Source: Haematococcus lacustris
Lineage: Eukaryota > Chlorophyta > Chlorophyceae > Chlamydomonadales > Haematococcaceae
Length of the DNA stretch: 64,000 bases
Assembly: GCA_030144725.1 (NCBI GenBank)
Contig: JASKMD010000031.1
Coordinates: 9,397,823 to 9,461,822 of the forward strand
Direction of reading: 5' to 3'
Shown here: one piece after another, positions 31,151 to 41,827 of the stretch
How the letters are laid out: every line of letters begins with the position of its first letter
Numbering within the stretch: the stretch's first letter is position 1
Notes under the pieces: generated by a model
The model's input: only the letters and a program-made list of their open reading frames with translations
Database searches by the model: none
What the model was told of the DNA's origin: nothing
Made by a program: the position numbers and the translations under genes

Positions 31151-32545
31151 AAGTTAGTAAGTCAACATGGTTAGTTAGTTTAGTAAGTCAGCACTGAAAG
31201 TTAGTCGGTCAACACTAAAAGTTACTCAGTCAGCACTGAAAGTTAGGTAGTCAGCGCTAACACTGGGTCAGTCAGCACTAGCAGTGACTTTGTCAGCACT
31301 GAAAGTTAGTCAGTCACCACTGGAAGTTAGGTAGTCAGCACTGAAAGTTAGTGAGTTTAAGTCAGTCAGCACTAAAAGTTAGTTAGTCAGCACTGAAAGT
31401 GGGTCAGTCAGCATTGCAAGTAAGGTAGTCAGCACTGAAAGTTAGTCAGTCAGCACTAAAAGTTAGGTAGTCAGCAATGACAATGGGCCAGTCAGCAATG
31501 ACTGTTAGGTAGTCAGCACTGAAAGTTAGGTAGTCAGCACTGGCAGTTAGGTAGTCAGCACTAAATGTTAGGTAGTCAGCATTGAAAGTGGGTCAGTCAG
31601 CACTGAAAGTTAGGCAGTTGGCACTGAAAGTGGGTCAGTCAGCACCAGCAGTTACTTTGTCAGCACTGAAAGTTGGTCAGTCAGCACTGAAAGTTAGCAA
31701 GTCACCACTGAAAGTTAGTCAGCACAGAAAGTTAGGTAGTCAGCACTGAAAGTGGGTCAGTCAGCACTGAAAAATAGGTAGTCAGCACTGACAGTGGGTC
31801 AGTCAGCACTGACAGTGGGTCAGTCAGCACTGACAATGGGTCAGTCAGCACTGAATGTTAGTCAGTCAGCACTGATAATGGGTCAGTCAGCACTGAAAGT
31901 GGGTCAGTCAGCACTGAATGTTAATCAGTCAGCGCTGATAACTAATCAGTCAGCACTGATAATGGGTCAGTCAGCACTGAAAGTGGGTCAGTCAGCACTG
32001 AATGTTAATCAGTCAGTGCTGATAATTAATCAGTCAGCACTGATAATGGATCAGTCAGCACTGAAAGTGGGTCAGTCAGCACTGATAATTAATCAGTCAG
32101 CACTGAATGTTAGTCAGTCAGCACTGATAATGGGTCAGTCAGCACTGAAACTTAATCAGTCAGCACTGACAATGGATCAGTCAGCACTGAAAGTGGGTCA
32201 GTCAGCACTGAATGTTAATCAGTCAGTGCTGATAATTAATCAGTCAGCACTGATAATGGATCAGTCAGCACTGAAAGTGGGTCAGTCAGCACTGACAATG
32301 GGTCAGTCAGCACTGAATGTTAGTCAGTCAGCACTGATAATGGGTCAGTCAGCACTGAAACTTAATCAGTCAGCACTGACAATGGATCAGTCAGCACTGA
32401 AAGTGGGTCAGTCAGCACTGAATGTTGGTAAGTCAGCACTGATAATTAATCAGTCAGCACTGACATTTAACTTATCAGCACTGAAACGGGTCAGTCAGCA
32501 CTGAAAGTGGGTCAGTCAGCACTGACTTGGGGATCTGTCAGTACT
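31150..32545 (+). repeat. 21-bp minisatellite GTCAGTCAGCACTGAAAGTK
   Basis: About 65 units of GTCAGTCAGCACTGAAAGT plus two variable bases. Units are irregular before 31780 and regular afterwards. Because 21 is a multiple of three, one frame stays open for 236 codons (a seven-residue GQSALxx repeat at 31794-32504). I regard this as a by-product of the period, not a gene. Confidence 0.93.
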
Positions 32546-32682
32546 GACAACTCTGTATCTCCTCAGCCCGATTTTTCCTCGATTTTAGGTTTTCACCATA
32601 ACTCTTACAATGTTGTAAAAATGCTACGTGCCAAGTTTCATGTCAAAATATTGAACTTTGCGTGTGCTAGTTTCTACGAGTG
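32546..32682 (+). mobile_element. possible 3' terminus of a minisatellite-bearing element
   Basis: A unique 137-bp tail follows the 21-bp array and ends TAGTTTCTACGAGTG. That end matches the CGAGTG terminus of the large elements, and an array followed by a unique tail and this terminus is the same architecture. No matching 5' terminus was found. Confidence 0.4.
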
Positions 32683-32725
32683 AGAGGCATGGGAGGAAAG
32701 ATGCAGGGTTGAAAGGCAAGCCAGG

Positions 32726-32995
32726 ATGGAGTTGGTGCAAGCTGTTAAGGCAGCGAGGAGGGCTGAGCAGAAGGCAGCGAGGGCATTAGCTGCAGCGGAT
32801 AAGAAGGAGGCAATGGCAGCAGCAAGGAAGGCAAAGGCAGATGGTGCGGAAATGCAAGCAGCAACAGCAGCAACGGCACCAGTAGTAGTGGCAGAAGGGG
32901 AAGGGAGTGAGGAAGGTGGCAAGGCCAAGCGTCAGGCTGGGAGTGCCTTGCATGCGCGAGGTGGGAAGAGGAGGCGAAAGGGAGACCAGACATGA
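32726..32995 (+). CDS. small Ala/Lys-rich open frame (doubtful)
   Basis: An 89-codon frame, MELVQAVKAARRAEQKAARA..., ending in a basic tail (GGKRRRKGD). It is charged, helical and possibly coiled-coil, and its codon use looks non-repetitive. No splice signals, homologue or known domain; it could be the last exon of something disrupted by the adjacent repeat. Confidence 0.3.
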   Translation: MELVQAVKAARRAEQKAARALAAADKKEAMAAARKAKADGAEMQAATAATAPVVVAEGEGSEEGGKAKRQAGSALHARGGKRRRKGDQT

Positions 32996-33144
32996 GCATT
33001 GGGGTTTGCTTAGGATGTGCTTGTGCATGAACCTGGGATGTGTCATAGACATGGAGTATTGAAATGTTGCGACTGTTGGATGAATGCCTGAACACCTGTA
33101 TGATGAGTTCACTTACAACTGATGAGCATCGTCCCTTAACACAG

Positions 33145-33712
33145 TCATGAACACACTACTGAACACTGCTGAACAAGGTGCTGAACATTGCTGAACGCTT
33201 CAGAACGCTTCTGAACGCTTTTGAACGGCTTGCTGAACATTGTTGAACATGGGTGAACATGGGTGAACATTGCTGAAAACATTGCTGAACATTGCTGAAC
33301 ATTGCTGAACGGATCTGAACATTGCTGAACATTGCTGAACATTGCTGAACATGGGTGAACATGGGTGAACATTGCTGAACACATTGTTTAACATATTGCT
33401 GAACATTGCTGAACATTGCTGAACATTGCTGAACGGATCTGAACATTGCTGAACATTGCTGAACATTGCTTAACATGGGTGAACATGGGTGAACATGGGT
33501 GAACATTGCTGAACACATTGTTTAACATATTGCTGAACATTGCTGAACATTGCTGAACATTGCTGAACATTGCTGAACATTGCTGAACATTGCTGAACAT
33601 TGCTGAACATTGCTGAATGGGCTGCTGAACATTGCTGAACATGGGTGAACATTGCTGAACGGGCGTCTGAACATTGCTGAACATTGCTGAACATTGCTGA
33701 ACAGACGCCACG
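33145..33712. repeat. 10-bp minisatellite GAACATTGCT
   Basis: About 55 units of the decamer GAACATTGCT, with GAACATGGGT and GAACGGATCT variants arranged in blocks of about 165 bp that themselves repeat (33240-33370 and 33430-33530). Confidence 0.93.
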
Positions 33713-33854
33713 GGCCGCCGAGTCCCAGCCTTTGACCTTTTTGATCTGGTTTTTTTTGGGCTGGAATGCTTACATCACAAGCTACCAATGGGCAAATTTT
33801 CAACCAAAACAACCAAGGTCGGTCTAGGCGCCTGGCTGCTAATTCCTACGAGTG
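33713..33854 (+). mobile_element. possible 3' terminus of a second minisatellite-bearing element
   Basis: A 142-bp unique tail after the decamer array ends GCTAATTCCTACGAGTG, close to the end at 32682 and to the CGAGTG termini of the large elements. The partner terminus was not found. Confidence 0.38.
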
Positions 33855-34012
33855 CCAGGACCAATCCTGGTGGAAGGCAAGTAGCTGACATCTTACGTGC
33901 ATAGTCTACCATGCCCTACCATACCACGTACCATGCCTTACCTTCCAAGCTTCATATTGCCACCTACACCTCCTGATAGCAGGACGTTAACGAGCACGCT
34001 CGGAGCAGCAGA

Positions 34013-35173
34013 ATGAGCGTTGAATCGCAAAACTCGACTTGTAAGGATCGCTCAACGCAGGCTATGGAAGTAGACGGTAAGCCAAAGAGAAGGCTTGCCG
34101 CAATCCTAACCTGCGTCTGGCTGTTGTGCGCGTGTTGGTGCTGGGGTGCGGCAAGCTTGGGTGGCACAAGTGGCCACCCAGCCCCGCACTTGTCAGACCA
34201 ACACGGCGCCGTTGAGGGTTCGCCCCACGGTAGCTACGCAAACAGTTTTGGCCCCTGGCCAACGTTCCTCCTAAATATGCCCCCATTTCTCTACCCTATG
34301 GAAAGCCACGTTGATGGACACGTTACGAATGGCGCCCTCTGCCCCCCGATCGCAGTCAAGTACAAACTGACATCGACCTCGGACACTACGCACTCCCTGC
34401 TGGATGCCACGCGCACCCGTAAGGCAATCTTTACAAGCAGCAACCCGGTCTACGCCAAGCTTCTCACCAAGGCCAGGGAGGCCTACAAGAGCCCAGCAGC
34501 GCCGACTATCCCTGGCTGCCGCGCTCGGGATACACGGTACAACAGCTACACCACCCAGGAGTTTGAGGATGCGATAGCTGCAGTGGAGCGCGCCAAGGTC
34601 AACACCGCTGTCCTGGCCCCGTACACTTTCCTTTACGACACCAACACGGTGGTGCTGAAGGACCTCACTGCGGCCTTCAAAGAAGGTAACACCTGTCCGA
34701 TCCCAAGCTGCAGAAACCATACCAAAACCTTACCTGCAACAGGAAAGCACAAACCTTGGCACATATACTTGCACAACACGCGTTGGCCTGACACACATCT
34801 TGACAAGGCTGTACGCATCCAATGTTTACCACACATGCTCTGGATACCTGATATCAATGCCACCTCGCCACATGAACACACTATGGGTGCCAATCACACC
34901 ATGCTCCTGGTTGCAGACATCCTGAGAAAGGTCGATGCGGTCTTAAGCAGCATGGGCTGCGAGGAATACACGCTCAACGAGGTGCCCTACAAACTGGGAG
35001 GAATGGACACCATGGAGCTGGTAGTGGAAGCCACCCATGAGGAAGAGGAGGTCCGCAGAGCTGCCATGCTGGGGCTGGTTGGGGCTGCCATATCCACAGG
35101 CGGGCTGCTCTCTATGCTGCCATGCACCCAGCCCCTCTCCTCCACCAGCAGCACTACACAGAAAGGTTCCTAA
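34013..35173 (+). CDS. unidentified secreted or membrane protein, probably one intron
   Basis: Starts MSVESQNSTCKDRSTQAMEV. Residues about 26-50 form a hydrophobic segment (LAAILTCVWLLCACWCW) after KPKRR, fitting a signal peptide or anchor, and there is a second hydrophobic stretch near the C terminus (AAMLGLVGAAISTGGLLSML). A likely intron at 34686-34916 (GAAG then GTAACA; CTGGTTGCAG then ACATCC) is 231 nt, a multiple of three without stops, so the frame is open with or without it. Spliced, it encodes about 309 residues and joins TAAFKE to DILRKVDAVL. I do not recognise the family. It lies 330 bp upstream of a CACTCG element; no TE domain is visible. Confidence 0.55.
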   Translation: MSVESQNSTCKDRSTQAMEVDGKPKRRLAAILTCVWLLCACWCWGAASLGGTSGHPAPHLSDQHGAVEGSPHGSYANSFGPWPTFLLNMPPFLYPMESHVDGHVTNGALCPPIAVKYKLTSTSDTTHSLLDATRTRKAIFTSSNPVYAKLLTKAREAYKSPAAPTIPGCRARDTRYNSYTTQEFEDAIAAVERAKVNTAVLAPYTFLYDTNTVVLKDLTAAFKEGNTCPIPSCRNHTKTLPATGKHKPWHIYLHNTRWPDTHLDKAVRIQCLPHMLWIPDINATSPHEHTMGANHTMLLVADILRKVDAVLSSMGCEEYTLNEVPYKLGGMDTMELVVEATHEEEEVRRAAMLGLVGAAISTGGLLSMLPCTQPLSSTSSTTQKGS

Positions 35174-35502
35174 ATTGGCTAGGCATATATTGGCCGTTCT
35201 CCCATTTCCGCTCTTAAACACGCATGCCTCCTTTCATACACGGTCGTTAGAGGTTATGAGGACGCTGTGAGTCGGTTTGCGGCGGACTACCGCGTTTTGT
35301 CGGCTGAGATGAGGCTGCCGCCGGTTACACCCGTTTGAACCCTACCGGCCGTTAAGGTCCCGCGTGCACGAGCGCGACGAAATACCCATGCGAGCGCGGC
35401 CCTTCTAGACACCTTGGTGGGTACCCAATGTAGCGCAGTTGGTGCGCTTTGGTTTATTGCTACCCTTTGGCCGCGGTCTTGCGTTGAAAATGTTCTCTCT
35501 CA
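35174..35502. other. 3' flank of the unidentified gene
   Basis: GC-rich non-repetitive sequence. At 35433-35450 there is TGTAGCGCAGTTGGTGCGC, a perfect tRNA A-box-like motif, but no convincing B box or cloverleaf, so no tRNA gene is called. Confidence 0.4.
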
Positions 35503-35689
35503 CACTCGCGCCGATTAAGGCCGGAAGTCGCCTACGTCATTTCTTCCCGGGAGGCATACTGCAGATAGCCCCATGAAAGGCCGACTCATCGCCGTTGTAA
35601 TCATTGAAAAACTCAAAGTTGCTGCGATGTTATAACCATTTGAAAAGTTACCTAACCCTGTACCGGGTCCTACCGACCCTGTACAGGGT

Positions 35690-36390
35690 CCTAGGCCACA
35701 GGGTTCTGCCGCACGGCTACAGGGTCCTGCGACACATTCTCACAGGGTTCTGCCGCACGGCTACAGGGTTTTGCGACACGTTCTCACAGGGTTTTGCCGC
35801 ACGGCTACAGGGTTTTGCGACACTTTCTCACAGGGTTCTGCCGCACGGCTACAGGGTTTTGCGACACGTTCTCACAGGGTTCTGCCGCACGGCTACAGGG
35901 TTTTGCGACACGTTCTCACAGGGTTTTGCCGCACGGCTACAGGGTCCTGCGACACTTTCTCACAGGGTTCTGCCGCACGGCTACAGGGTTTTGCGACACT
36001 TTCTCACAGGGTTTTGCCGCACGGCTACAGGGTTTTGCGACACGTTCTCACAGGGTTTTGCCGCACGGCTACAGGGTCCTGCGACACTTTCTCACAGGGT
36101 TTTGCCGCACGGCTACAGGGTTTTGCGACACGTTCTCACAGGGTTCTGCCGCACGGCTACAGGGTCCTGCGACACTTTCTCACAGGGTCCTGCCGCACGG
36201 CTACAGGGTTTTGCGACACTTTCTCACAGGGTCCTGCCGCACGGCTACAGGGTTCTGCGACACATTCTCACAGGGTTCTGCCGCACGGCTACAGGGTCCT
36301 ACGACATATTCTCACAGGGTCCTGCCGCACGGCTACAGGGTCCTACGACACACGTTCACAGGGTCCTGCCACACGCCTACAGGGTCCTGC
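35690..36390 (+). repeat. 44-bp minisatellite, 5' arm of copy 2
   Basis: About 16 units made of CAGGGTTCTGCCGCACGGCT plus A, then CAGGGTTTTGCGACACGTTC plus TCA. T/C variants at GGGTTT/GGGTCC and G/T variants at CACGTT/CACTTT are interspersed. It is the reverse complement, with substitutions, of the 27091-28400 unit. Confidence 0.93.
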
Positions 36391-36663
36391 CACAACGTAT
36401 GCAACGACGCCCGAACACCTTGCAACACCACAACAAACGGCATGTATTGCTGGTGCTAAGCACATGCATTGATGGAAGGTGACAACACCACACAACAACA
36501 CCACACAACATCACTACAACAACAACACAACGACTCATGCATTGCTCACCACATATGTCATGTGCACAACCACAAGGACAGGCTGCACCTCATTGCTATG
36601 GGCTAACACCTTATCACGGGACTGCTAAGCACTTTGCCTTGCTGCCTATGCCCCATGGCACCA

Positions 36664-36830
36664 AATCAGGCTGGGCTAGGCTAGGCTGGGCTAGCCTGGG
36701 GTAGGCTAGGCTAGGCTAGGCTAGGGTAGGCTAGCCTAGGCAAGGCTAGCCTGGGGTAGGCTAGGCCAGGCTAGGCTGGGGTAGGCTAGGCTAGGCTAGG
36801 CTGGGGTAGGCTGGGCTAGGCTTGGCTCCA
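36664..36830 (+). repeat. GGCTAGGCTA/GGCTGGGGTA array
   Basis: 5-bp based units of GGCTA, GGCTGG and GGGTA for 165 bp. The equivalent array in copy 4 is at 47525-47683. Confidence 0.9.
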
Positions 36831-36996
36831 GGTTGCCCACTTCAGGTTGCCCGCTCCAGGCTGCCCGCTCCAGGCTGCCCGCTCTAGGCTGCCCGCTCCA
36901 GGCTGCCCGCTCCAGGCTGCTCGCTCCAGGCTGCCCGCTCCATGCTGCCCACTCCGGGCTGCCCGCTCCAGGCTGCCCGCTCCATGCTGCTACGCC
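36831..36996 (+). repeat. 14-bp array CCGCTCCAGGCTGC
   Basis: Eleven to twelve units of GCCCGCTCCAGGCT. The copy 4 equivalent is at 47690-47850. Open in all frames; not coding. Confidence 0.9.
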
Positions 36997-37160
36997 AAGG
37001 GCTGCTGGGTGCCATTGGGTGGGGGAGAGGAGAGAAGAGGGGAGGAGGGGAGGAGGGGAGGAGGGTAGGTAGGTGGCAGACTCGGAAGTGGTGGTGGTGG
37101 GCTTGGGCAAGGAAGGGGGAAGGGGGAAGGGGGCAAGGGGCAGCAGTGTGACCATCAGAC

Positions 37161-37235
37161 CTGCGGCAGCAAGAGGCATCCTTGCATTAAGGCTTGGCAT
37201 TGGGGACCACTCATGTGCAGGGACTGGCCACTTAC
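37161..37235 (-). other. intron-like spacer module 1 (75 bp)
   Basis: On the minus strand it begins GTAAGTGGCC and ends CTTGCTGCCGCAG, followed by GTCTGATGGTCACAC. It has canonical splice-site ends and separates two pyrimidine-rich (minus strand) arrays. First of a series in copies 2 and 4; see the separate finding. Confidence 0.65.
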
Positions 37236-37551
37236 AGTTATGCTCCATGTCACGACGCCGGGGGAGGGTACGGGGTACGAGGAGGGTACGGTCCTTGCTG
37301 GCTCCTTGTTGGTTGCTGCTCTACCGCCATGCTTGCAATCAACCCGGCCATGCTACACCTGCCATGCTCCAGCTGTCGACAACTGCAATCAGACATCAGC
37401 CAGCAAGCAGATGAATTAGGACATGCATGACCAGAACTGGGCAGGCTGACACCTCCCAAGCATGTGCACTCACCGGAAGTCCTGGCTGCCGCTCCAAGCG
37501 CCTCCTACCTGCTGCTCTTGGCTGCTACTCTTGCTTACTGCTCATGGCTGC

Positions 37552-37626
37552 AGGGGAGGGGAGGGGAGGGGAGGGGAGGGGAGGGGAGGGGAGGGGAGGG
37601 GAGGGGAGGGGAGGGGAGGGGAGGGG
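37552..37626 (+). repeat. GGGGA array, about 15 copies
   Basis: A pure pentamer array. The equivalent array in copy 4 (48371-49175) has about 160 copies. Confidence 0.95.
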
Positions 37627-37744
37627 GAAGTGTGAGGGTAAGGTTGGGGAGGGGCTGCAGTGTAGCGCAGGAGGGGGGAAGCGGAGCGACACGGGTGAGT
37701 TTGTGGGTAAGGGGAAGGACAAGGGAAGGGTGTAAACATTAGAC

Positions 37745-37821
37745 CTGCAGCAAACAAGGGGCATGCTAGCCATCAGGCTTGGTACCAAGAGCCACAAATC
37801 TGCTTCATGCTGGCCACTCAC
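37745..37821 (-). other. intron-like spacer module 2 (77 bp)
   Basis: Minus strand GTGAGTGGCC ... CCTTGTTTGCTGCAG, followed by GTCTAATG. Same ends as the other modules; the middle is variable. Confidence 0.65.
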
Positions 37822-37826
37822 CGTTT

Positions 37827-37928
37827 GGTGGGGTGGGGTGGGGTGGGGTGGGGTGGGGTGGGGTGGGGTGGGGTGGGGTGGGGTGGGGTGGGGTGGGGTG
37901 GGGTGGGGTGGGGTGGGGTGGGGTGGGA
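37827..37928 (+). repeat. GGGGT array, about 20 copies
   Basis: A pure GGGGT pentamer array, lying between spacer modules 2 and 3. Copy 4 has no counterpart. Confidence 0.95.
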
Positions 37929-37975
37929 TAGGGGAGGGGTGGGGTGGGCAAGGGGTGGGCGTGTGACCGTCACAC

Positions 37976-38052
37976 CTGCAAGCAACAAGGGGCGTGCTCA
38001 CGGTAAGGCTGGGCAATGGGGGCCACTGATGTGCAAGGGGCTGGCCACTCAC
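37976..38052 (-). other. intron-like spacer module 3 (77 bp)
   Basis: Minus strand GTGAGTGGCCAGCCCCTTGC ... CCCTTGTTGCTTGCAG, followed by GTGTGACGGTCACAC. Confidence 0.65.
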
Positions 38053-38317
38053 TGTTATCTCCATGTGCCATTGCTGAATCCTTGCTGCCTCCTTGTTGGC
38101 TGCTGCTCCTCCCTCCTGGCTGTGCCTCCTGGCTGTGGGGGGCATGGGCCTCTTGGCATTGGCCAACCACTTGCCTTGCCCATGCCTCCTGGCTGCCACT
38201 CCTGGCTGCCGCTCCTAGCTGCTGCTCCTGGCTGCCGCTCCTGGCTGCTCCTCTTGGCTGCTCCTCTTGGTTGCGCCTCCTGGGGAGTGGTGGGTCTGGC
38301 AGGTGGTGCCACCAAGG

Positions 38318-38410
38318 GTGAGGGTGAGGGTGAGGATGACAGTCACCAAGGGTGAGGGTGAGGGTGAGGATGACAGTCACCAAGGGTGAGGGTGAGGGTG
38401 AGGATGAGGA
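38318..38410 (+). repeat. GGGTGAGGGTGAGGATGACAGTCACCAA repeat
   Basis: A 30-bp unit repeated three times between the third and fourth spacer modules. Confidence 0.85.
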
Positions 38411-38685
38411 GGAGGTGAGGAGGGGGTGGAGCAATGGTCGCACGATGAGCGCACAAGGGGGAGCCAAGGGGTTCAGCATGGCAGTAACACAGTCCTTACC
38501 TCCATGTTCCTCCTGGCCTGGGTAAGGGTGAGGGAGAGGAGGAGGAGGGGAGTGTGAGGGAAGGAGGTGAGGGGGAGGAGGTGGGTGAAGAGGCATGGGA
38601 AAGGAGAGTGGAGTGGAGGGGAGGGGGAGGGGAGGGGGCCTGTTGCTCTTTGTTGCCGCTCTGGCTGCTGAGCTGACCATTAGAC

Positions 38686-38762
38686 CTGCAGCAAACAAGG
38701 GGCATGCTAGCGGTTAGGCTGGGTACAAGGGGTCACTTATGTGCGTGGGGCTAGCCTCTCAC
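38686..38762 (-). other. intron-like spacer module 4 (77 bp)
   Basis: Minus strand GTGAGAGGCTAGCC ... CCTTGTTTGCTGCAG, followed by GTCTAATGGTCAG. Confidence 0.65.
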
Positions 38763-38865
38763 TGCTTGCTCCATTCGTTCCTTGATCATTCCTTAGGGGG
38801 AGGGAGAGGGGGAGTCTGGCAGGTGGTGGTGAGCAGTGTGGTAGGGAGGAGGGAGGCGGGAAGAG

Positions 38866-39150
38866 GGAGGAGGGAAGAGGGAGGAGGGAAGAGGGAGGAG
38901 GGAGGAGGGAGGAGGGAGGAGGGAGGAGGGAGGAGGGAGGAGGGAGGAGGGAGGAGGGAGGAGGGAGGAGGGAGGAGGGAGGAGGGAGGAGGGAGGAGGG
39001 AGGAGGGAGGAGGGAGGAGGGAGGAGGGAGGAGGGAGGAGGGAGGAGGGAGGAGGGAGGAGGGAGGAGGGAGGAGGGAGGAGGGAGGAGGGAGGAGGGAG
39101 GAGGGAGGAGGGAGGAGGGAGGAGGGAGGAGGGAGGAGGGAGAAGGGAAG
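38866..39150 (+). repeat. GGGAGGA heptamer array
   Basis: About 40 copies of AGGGAGG with a few GAAGAGGG variants at the edges. Open in all frames. Confidence 0.95.
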
Positions 39151-39904
39151 AGCGAGGAGGGAGGAGGATACGCTTTTGCTCTTGTCCGCCGCCCTGGCTG
39201 CCGCTAGTTGTTGCTGTTGTGGTTGCTGCTTCTGGCTGATGGAAGGTGCCACTGCGAACTTGGCACCGAACCTGCTCAAGCAACACATGGCACATGACAT
39301 ATGCCACGCTCCACCTCGCGGTCGCACCTCAGAGTCGCATCTATGCATCGCACCTCTGCAAGCTACCTTTGTGCCGTTCGCCCTCAACTCTGTGCTTGAT
39401 CACAAATACTCTATTCCTTTCGCTGATCGCTAATGGCTGCGAAACCGAGCTGCATGCTGGCCTCTTGGCTGATGACTGATGGCTGCGAAGGCTAGCTGGC
39501 CCGCATTTCATGGCCGGCTGCGAGGCTGCGCATTTGGGCGATGTCGATGTCGCTGCTGCTGAGTTTGGGATGGACGTGTCGCGTGTTGCGTGTTGCTGCA
39601 TTACTGCGGGCTTTGCGAGGTCGACATGGTTTCCTCTCATGGCGCCTCGCGACCTCATGGCACACCAACGGCTTGCTTGGTGGCAGCTAGCGCAGATCCC
39701 AATACCAAGCCCGTCAGTTTTCGCGCTCTTGCATGCAAGTCACATGCAGAAAGCGGGGTTGGCGAAACCCTGCACAGCGTCTTTGAATCACTTAGGAGAA
39801 ATCAACACAAGGAACGAAACCCTGCACAAGGTCGGCGAAACCCTGCACGAGGTCAGGGTTGACTTAGAAAAAGTCCATGCTTTGATCGAAACCCTGCACT
39901 AGGT
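39151..39904. other. unique internal part of copy 2
   Basis: Includes GAAACCCTGCAC repeats at 39755-39905. Several short frames are open, none recognisable. No gene supported. Confidence 0.45.
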
Positions 39905-40185
39905 TAGCAACTTGACTTTGCACATGCTACCTACTAGGTTGTGCTTCTATTCTGATGCCTGACAACTCCTCATACTCGCAAATTTTAAAAAGTCACTTCA
40001 GTCAGTAAGCACCATCTCCCTTAGCTAAATTCGGGGTGAGAACCAGGCTGATGGTCCAGCAGCTCCGCAATGACCAAGAATTTCACTTTGGCCCAAGAGA
40101 GTCTTCTCCTCCACTAGGTCACAGCAGCCTACATGCCAAGTCTCAGACCTCAACTCGCAAGTTTGCCGAGCCAGCCAGCCCCTGT
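39905..40185 (+). mobile_element. older diverged 3' module inside copy 2
   Basis: TTTGCACATGCTACCTACTAGGTTG, the CACTTTGGCCCAAGAGAGTC block and CAGACCTCAACTCGCAAG align in order with 41530-41800, with many substitutions. It lies at the start of the 3' minisatellite, suggesting an earlier element end buried in the present one. Confidence 0.7.
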
Positions 40186-40189
40186 GGGC

Positions 40190-41285
40190 CAGGACCCTGT
40201 GGTGAGGTGCCAGGACCCTGTGGTGTGGTGCCAGGACCCTGTGGTGTGGTGCGCCAGGACCCTGTAGCCAAACGTCGCAGGACCCTGTAGGCGTGCGGCA
40301 GGACCCTGTAGACCTGTGTCGCAGGACCCTGTAGGCGTGCGGCAGGACCCTGTAGACGTGTGTCGCAGGACCCTGTAGGCGTGCGGCAGGACCCTGTAGA
40401 CATCTGTCGTAGGACCCTGTAGCCGTGCGACAGAATCCTGTGACCTATGACTTTGTGGTGTGGTGCCAGGACCCTGTGGTGTGGTGCCAGGACCCTGTGG
40501 GCCAGGACCCTGTGGTGAGGTGCCATGACCCTGTGGTGAGGTGCCAGGACCCTGTGGTGCCAGGACCCTGTAGTGTGGTACCAGGACCCTGTGGGCCAGG
40601 ACCCTGTACGTGTGAGGTGACCAGGACCCTGTGGGTTCCAGGACCCTGTGCAGTGTGGTAGCCAGGACCCTGTGGGCCAGGACCCTGTAGGTGTGCAGCA
40701 GGACCCTGTGGTATGGTGCCAGGACCCTGTGGTGCCAGAACCCTGTGGTGTGGTGCCAGGACCCTGTGGTGAGGTGCCAGGACCCTGTGGTGTGGTGCCA
40801 GGACCCTGTGATGCCAGGACCCTGTGGTGTGGTACCAGGACCCTGTGGGCCAGGACCCTGTGGTAAGGTGCCAGGACCCTGTGGTGTGGTGCCAGGACCA
40901 TGTGGTGCCAGGACCCTGTGGTGTGGTACCAGGACCCTGTGGGCCAGGACCCTGTGGTGAGGTGCCAGGACCCTGTGGTGTGGTGCCAGGACCCTGTGGT
41001 GCCAGGACCCTGTGGTGTGGTACCAGGACCCTGTGGGCCAGGACCCTGTGGTGAGGTGCCAGGACCCTGTGGTGAGGAGCCAGGACCCTGTGGTGCCAGA
41101 ACCCTGTGGTGTGGTGCCAGGACCCTGTGTGCCAGAACCCTGTGGTCAGGTGCCAGGACCCTGTAGGTGTGCCGCAGGACCCTGTGGTGAGGTACCAGGA
41201 CCCTGTGGTGCCAGAACCCTGTGGTGAGGTGCCAGGACCCTGTGAGCCAGAACCCTGTGGTGTGGTGCCAGGACCCTGTGTGGAA
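40190..41285 (+). repeat. CAGGACCCTGTGG minisatellite, 3' arm of copy 2
   Basis: Units of about 20-22 bp with the CAGGACCCTG core. At 40255-40430 they include the GTAGGCGTGCGG type of the 44-bp array, so the two minisatellite types share one element. Confidence 0.93.
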
Positions 41286-41827
41286 AGGCACTCATCGTAG
41301 GACCCTGTACAGGGTCCTGGCACACATGGTCAAAAGCATCCAAACGGGGTCAACAGGACCAACCACAAGCTATGTAGGAATCCTAACATGGTTCTATCAC
41401 ATAGGGATGCAAGGAATGATTAAAACATCTACACTCATCAGGTACACAGGACCCTGTACCGGGTCCTACGACCATGGTGACTCTAGGACCCTGTACAGGG
41501 TCCTAGGACACGGGCCATAGCTCATCACTGGCTTGGACTTTTTGCATGCCACCTACTAGGTTGGGCAGCTGTAACCACCCTCCACAACCTCTTATACTCA
41601 CATTTCATGAAAAGTCACTTTGGTCACACGGTGCCAACTCCCTTAGCCAAAATCAGGGTCTCAGCCCCATACCTGGCCCAGCAACTCGACACCGAGTGAG
41701 AATTACACTTTGGCCCAAGAGAGTCTTGTCATCCTCTAGGTCACAGCAACCTACATACCAAGTTTCAGACCTCAACTCTCAGGTTTTTCAAGCCAGCCAG
41801 GCCTTAATTTGCACGAGTGCAGCTCTC

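Larger units (their letters stand above)
35503..41819 (+). mobile_element. CACTCG foldback-like element, full length 6.3 kb (copy 2)
   Basis: Termini: CACTCGCGCCGATTAAGGCC at 35503 and, at 41819, the inverse of CACTCGTGCAAATTAAGGCC. Both are flanked by CA (35501-35502, 41820-41821). Order inside: 5' module (35503-35650), minisatellite reading CAGGGTYCTG (35690-36390), a unique module (36390-36660), GGCTA array, CCGCTCCAGGCTGC array, G-rich arrays separated by intron-like modules, a unique part with GAAACCCTGCAC repeats, an older diverged 3' module (39905-40185), a minisatellite in the opposite orientation (CAGGACCCTG, 40190-41285), and the 3' module (41286-41819). No transposase or other protein was found, so it is non-autonomous. 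The termini and 2-bp flank are CACTA-like. The inverted minisatellites recall Drosophila FB elements. Confidence 0.8.

Noticed and set aside
31794..32504. 236-codon heptapeptide-repeat protein (GQSALxx)
   Set aside because: A 21-bp period keeps one frame open automatically; the less regular part of the same array (31150-31780) contains stops.
35420..35500. tRNA gene suggested by TGTAGCGCAGTTGG (A box)
   Set aside because: No good B box (only GCGTTGAAAAT) and no cloverleaf with a paired acceptor stem could be drawn; at most a tRNA-like remnant.
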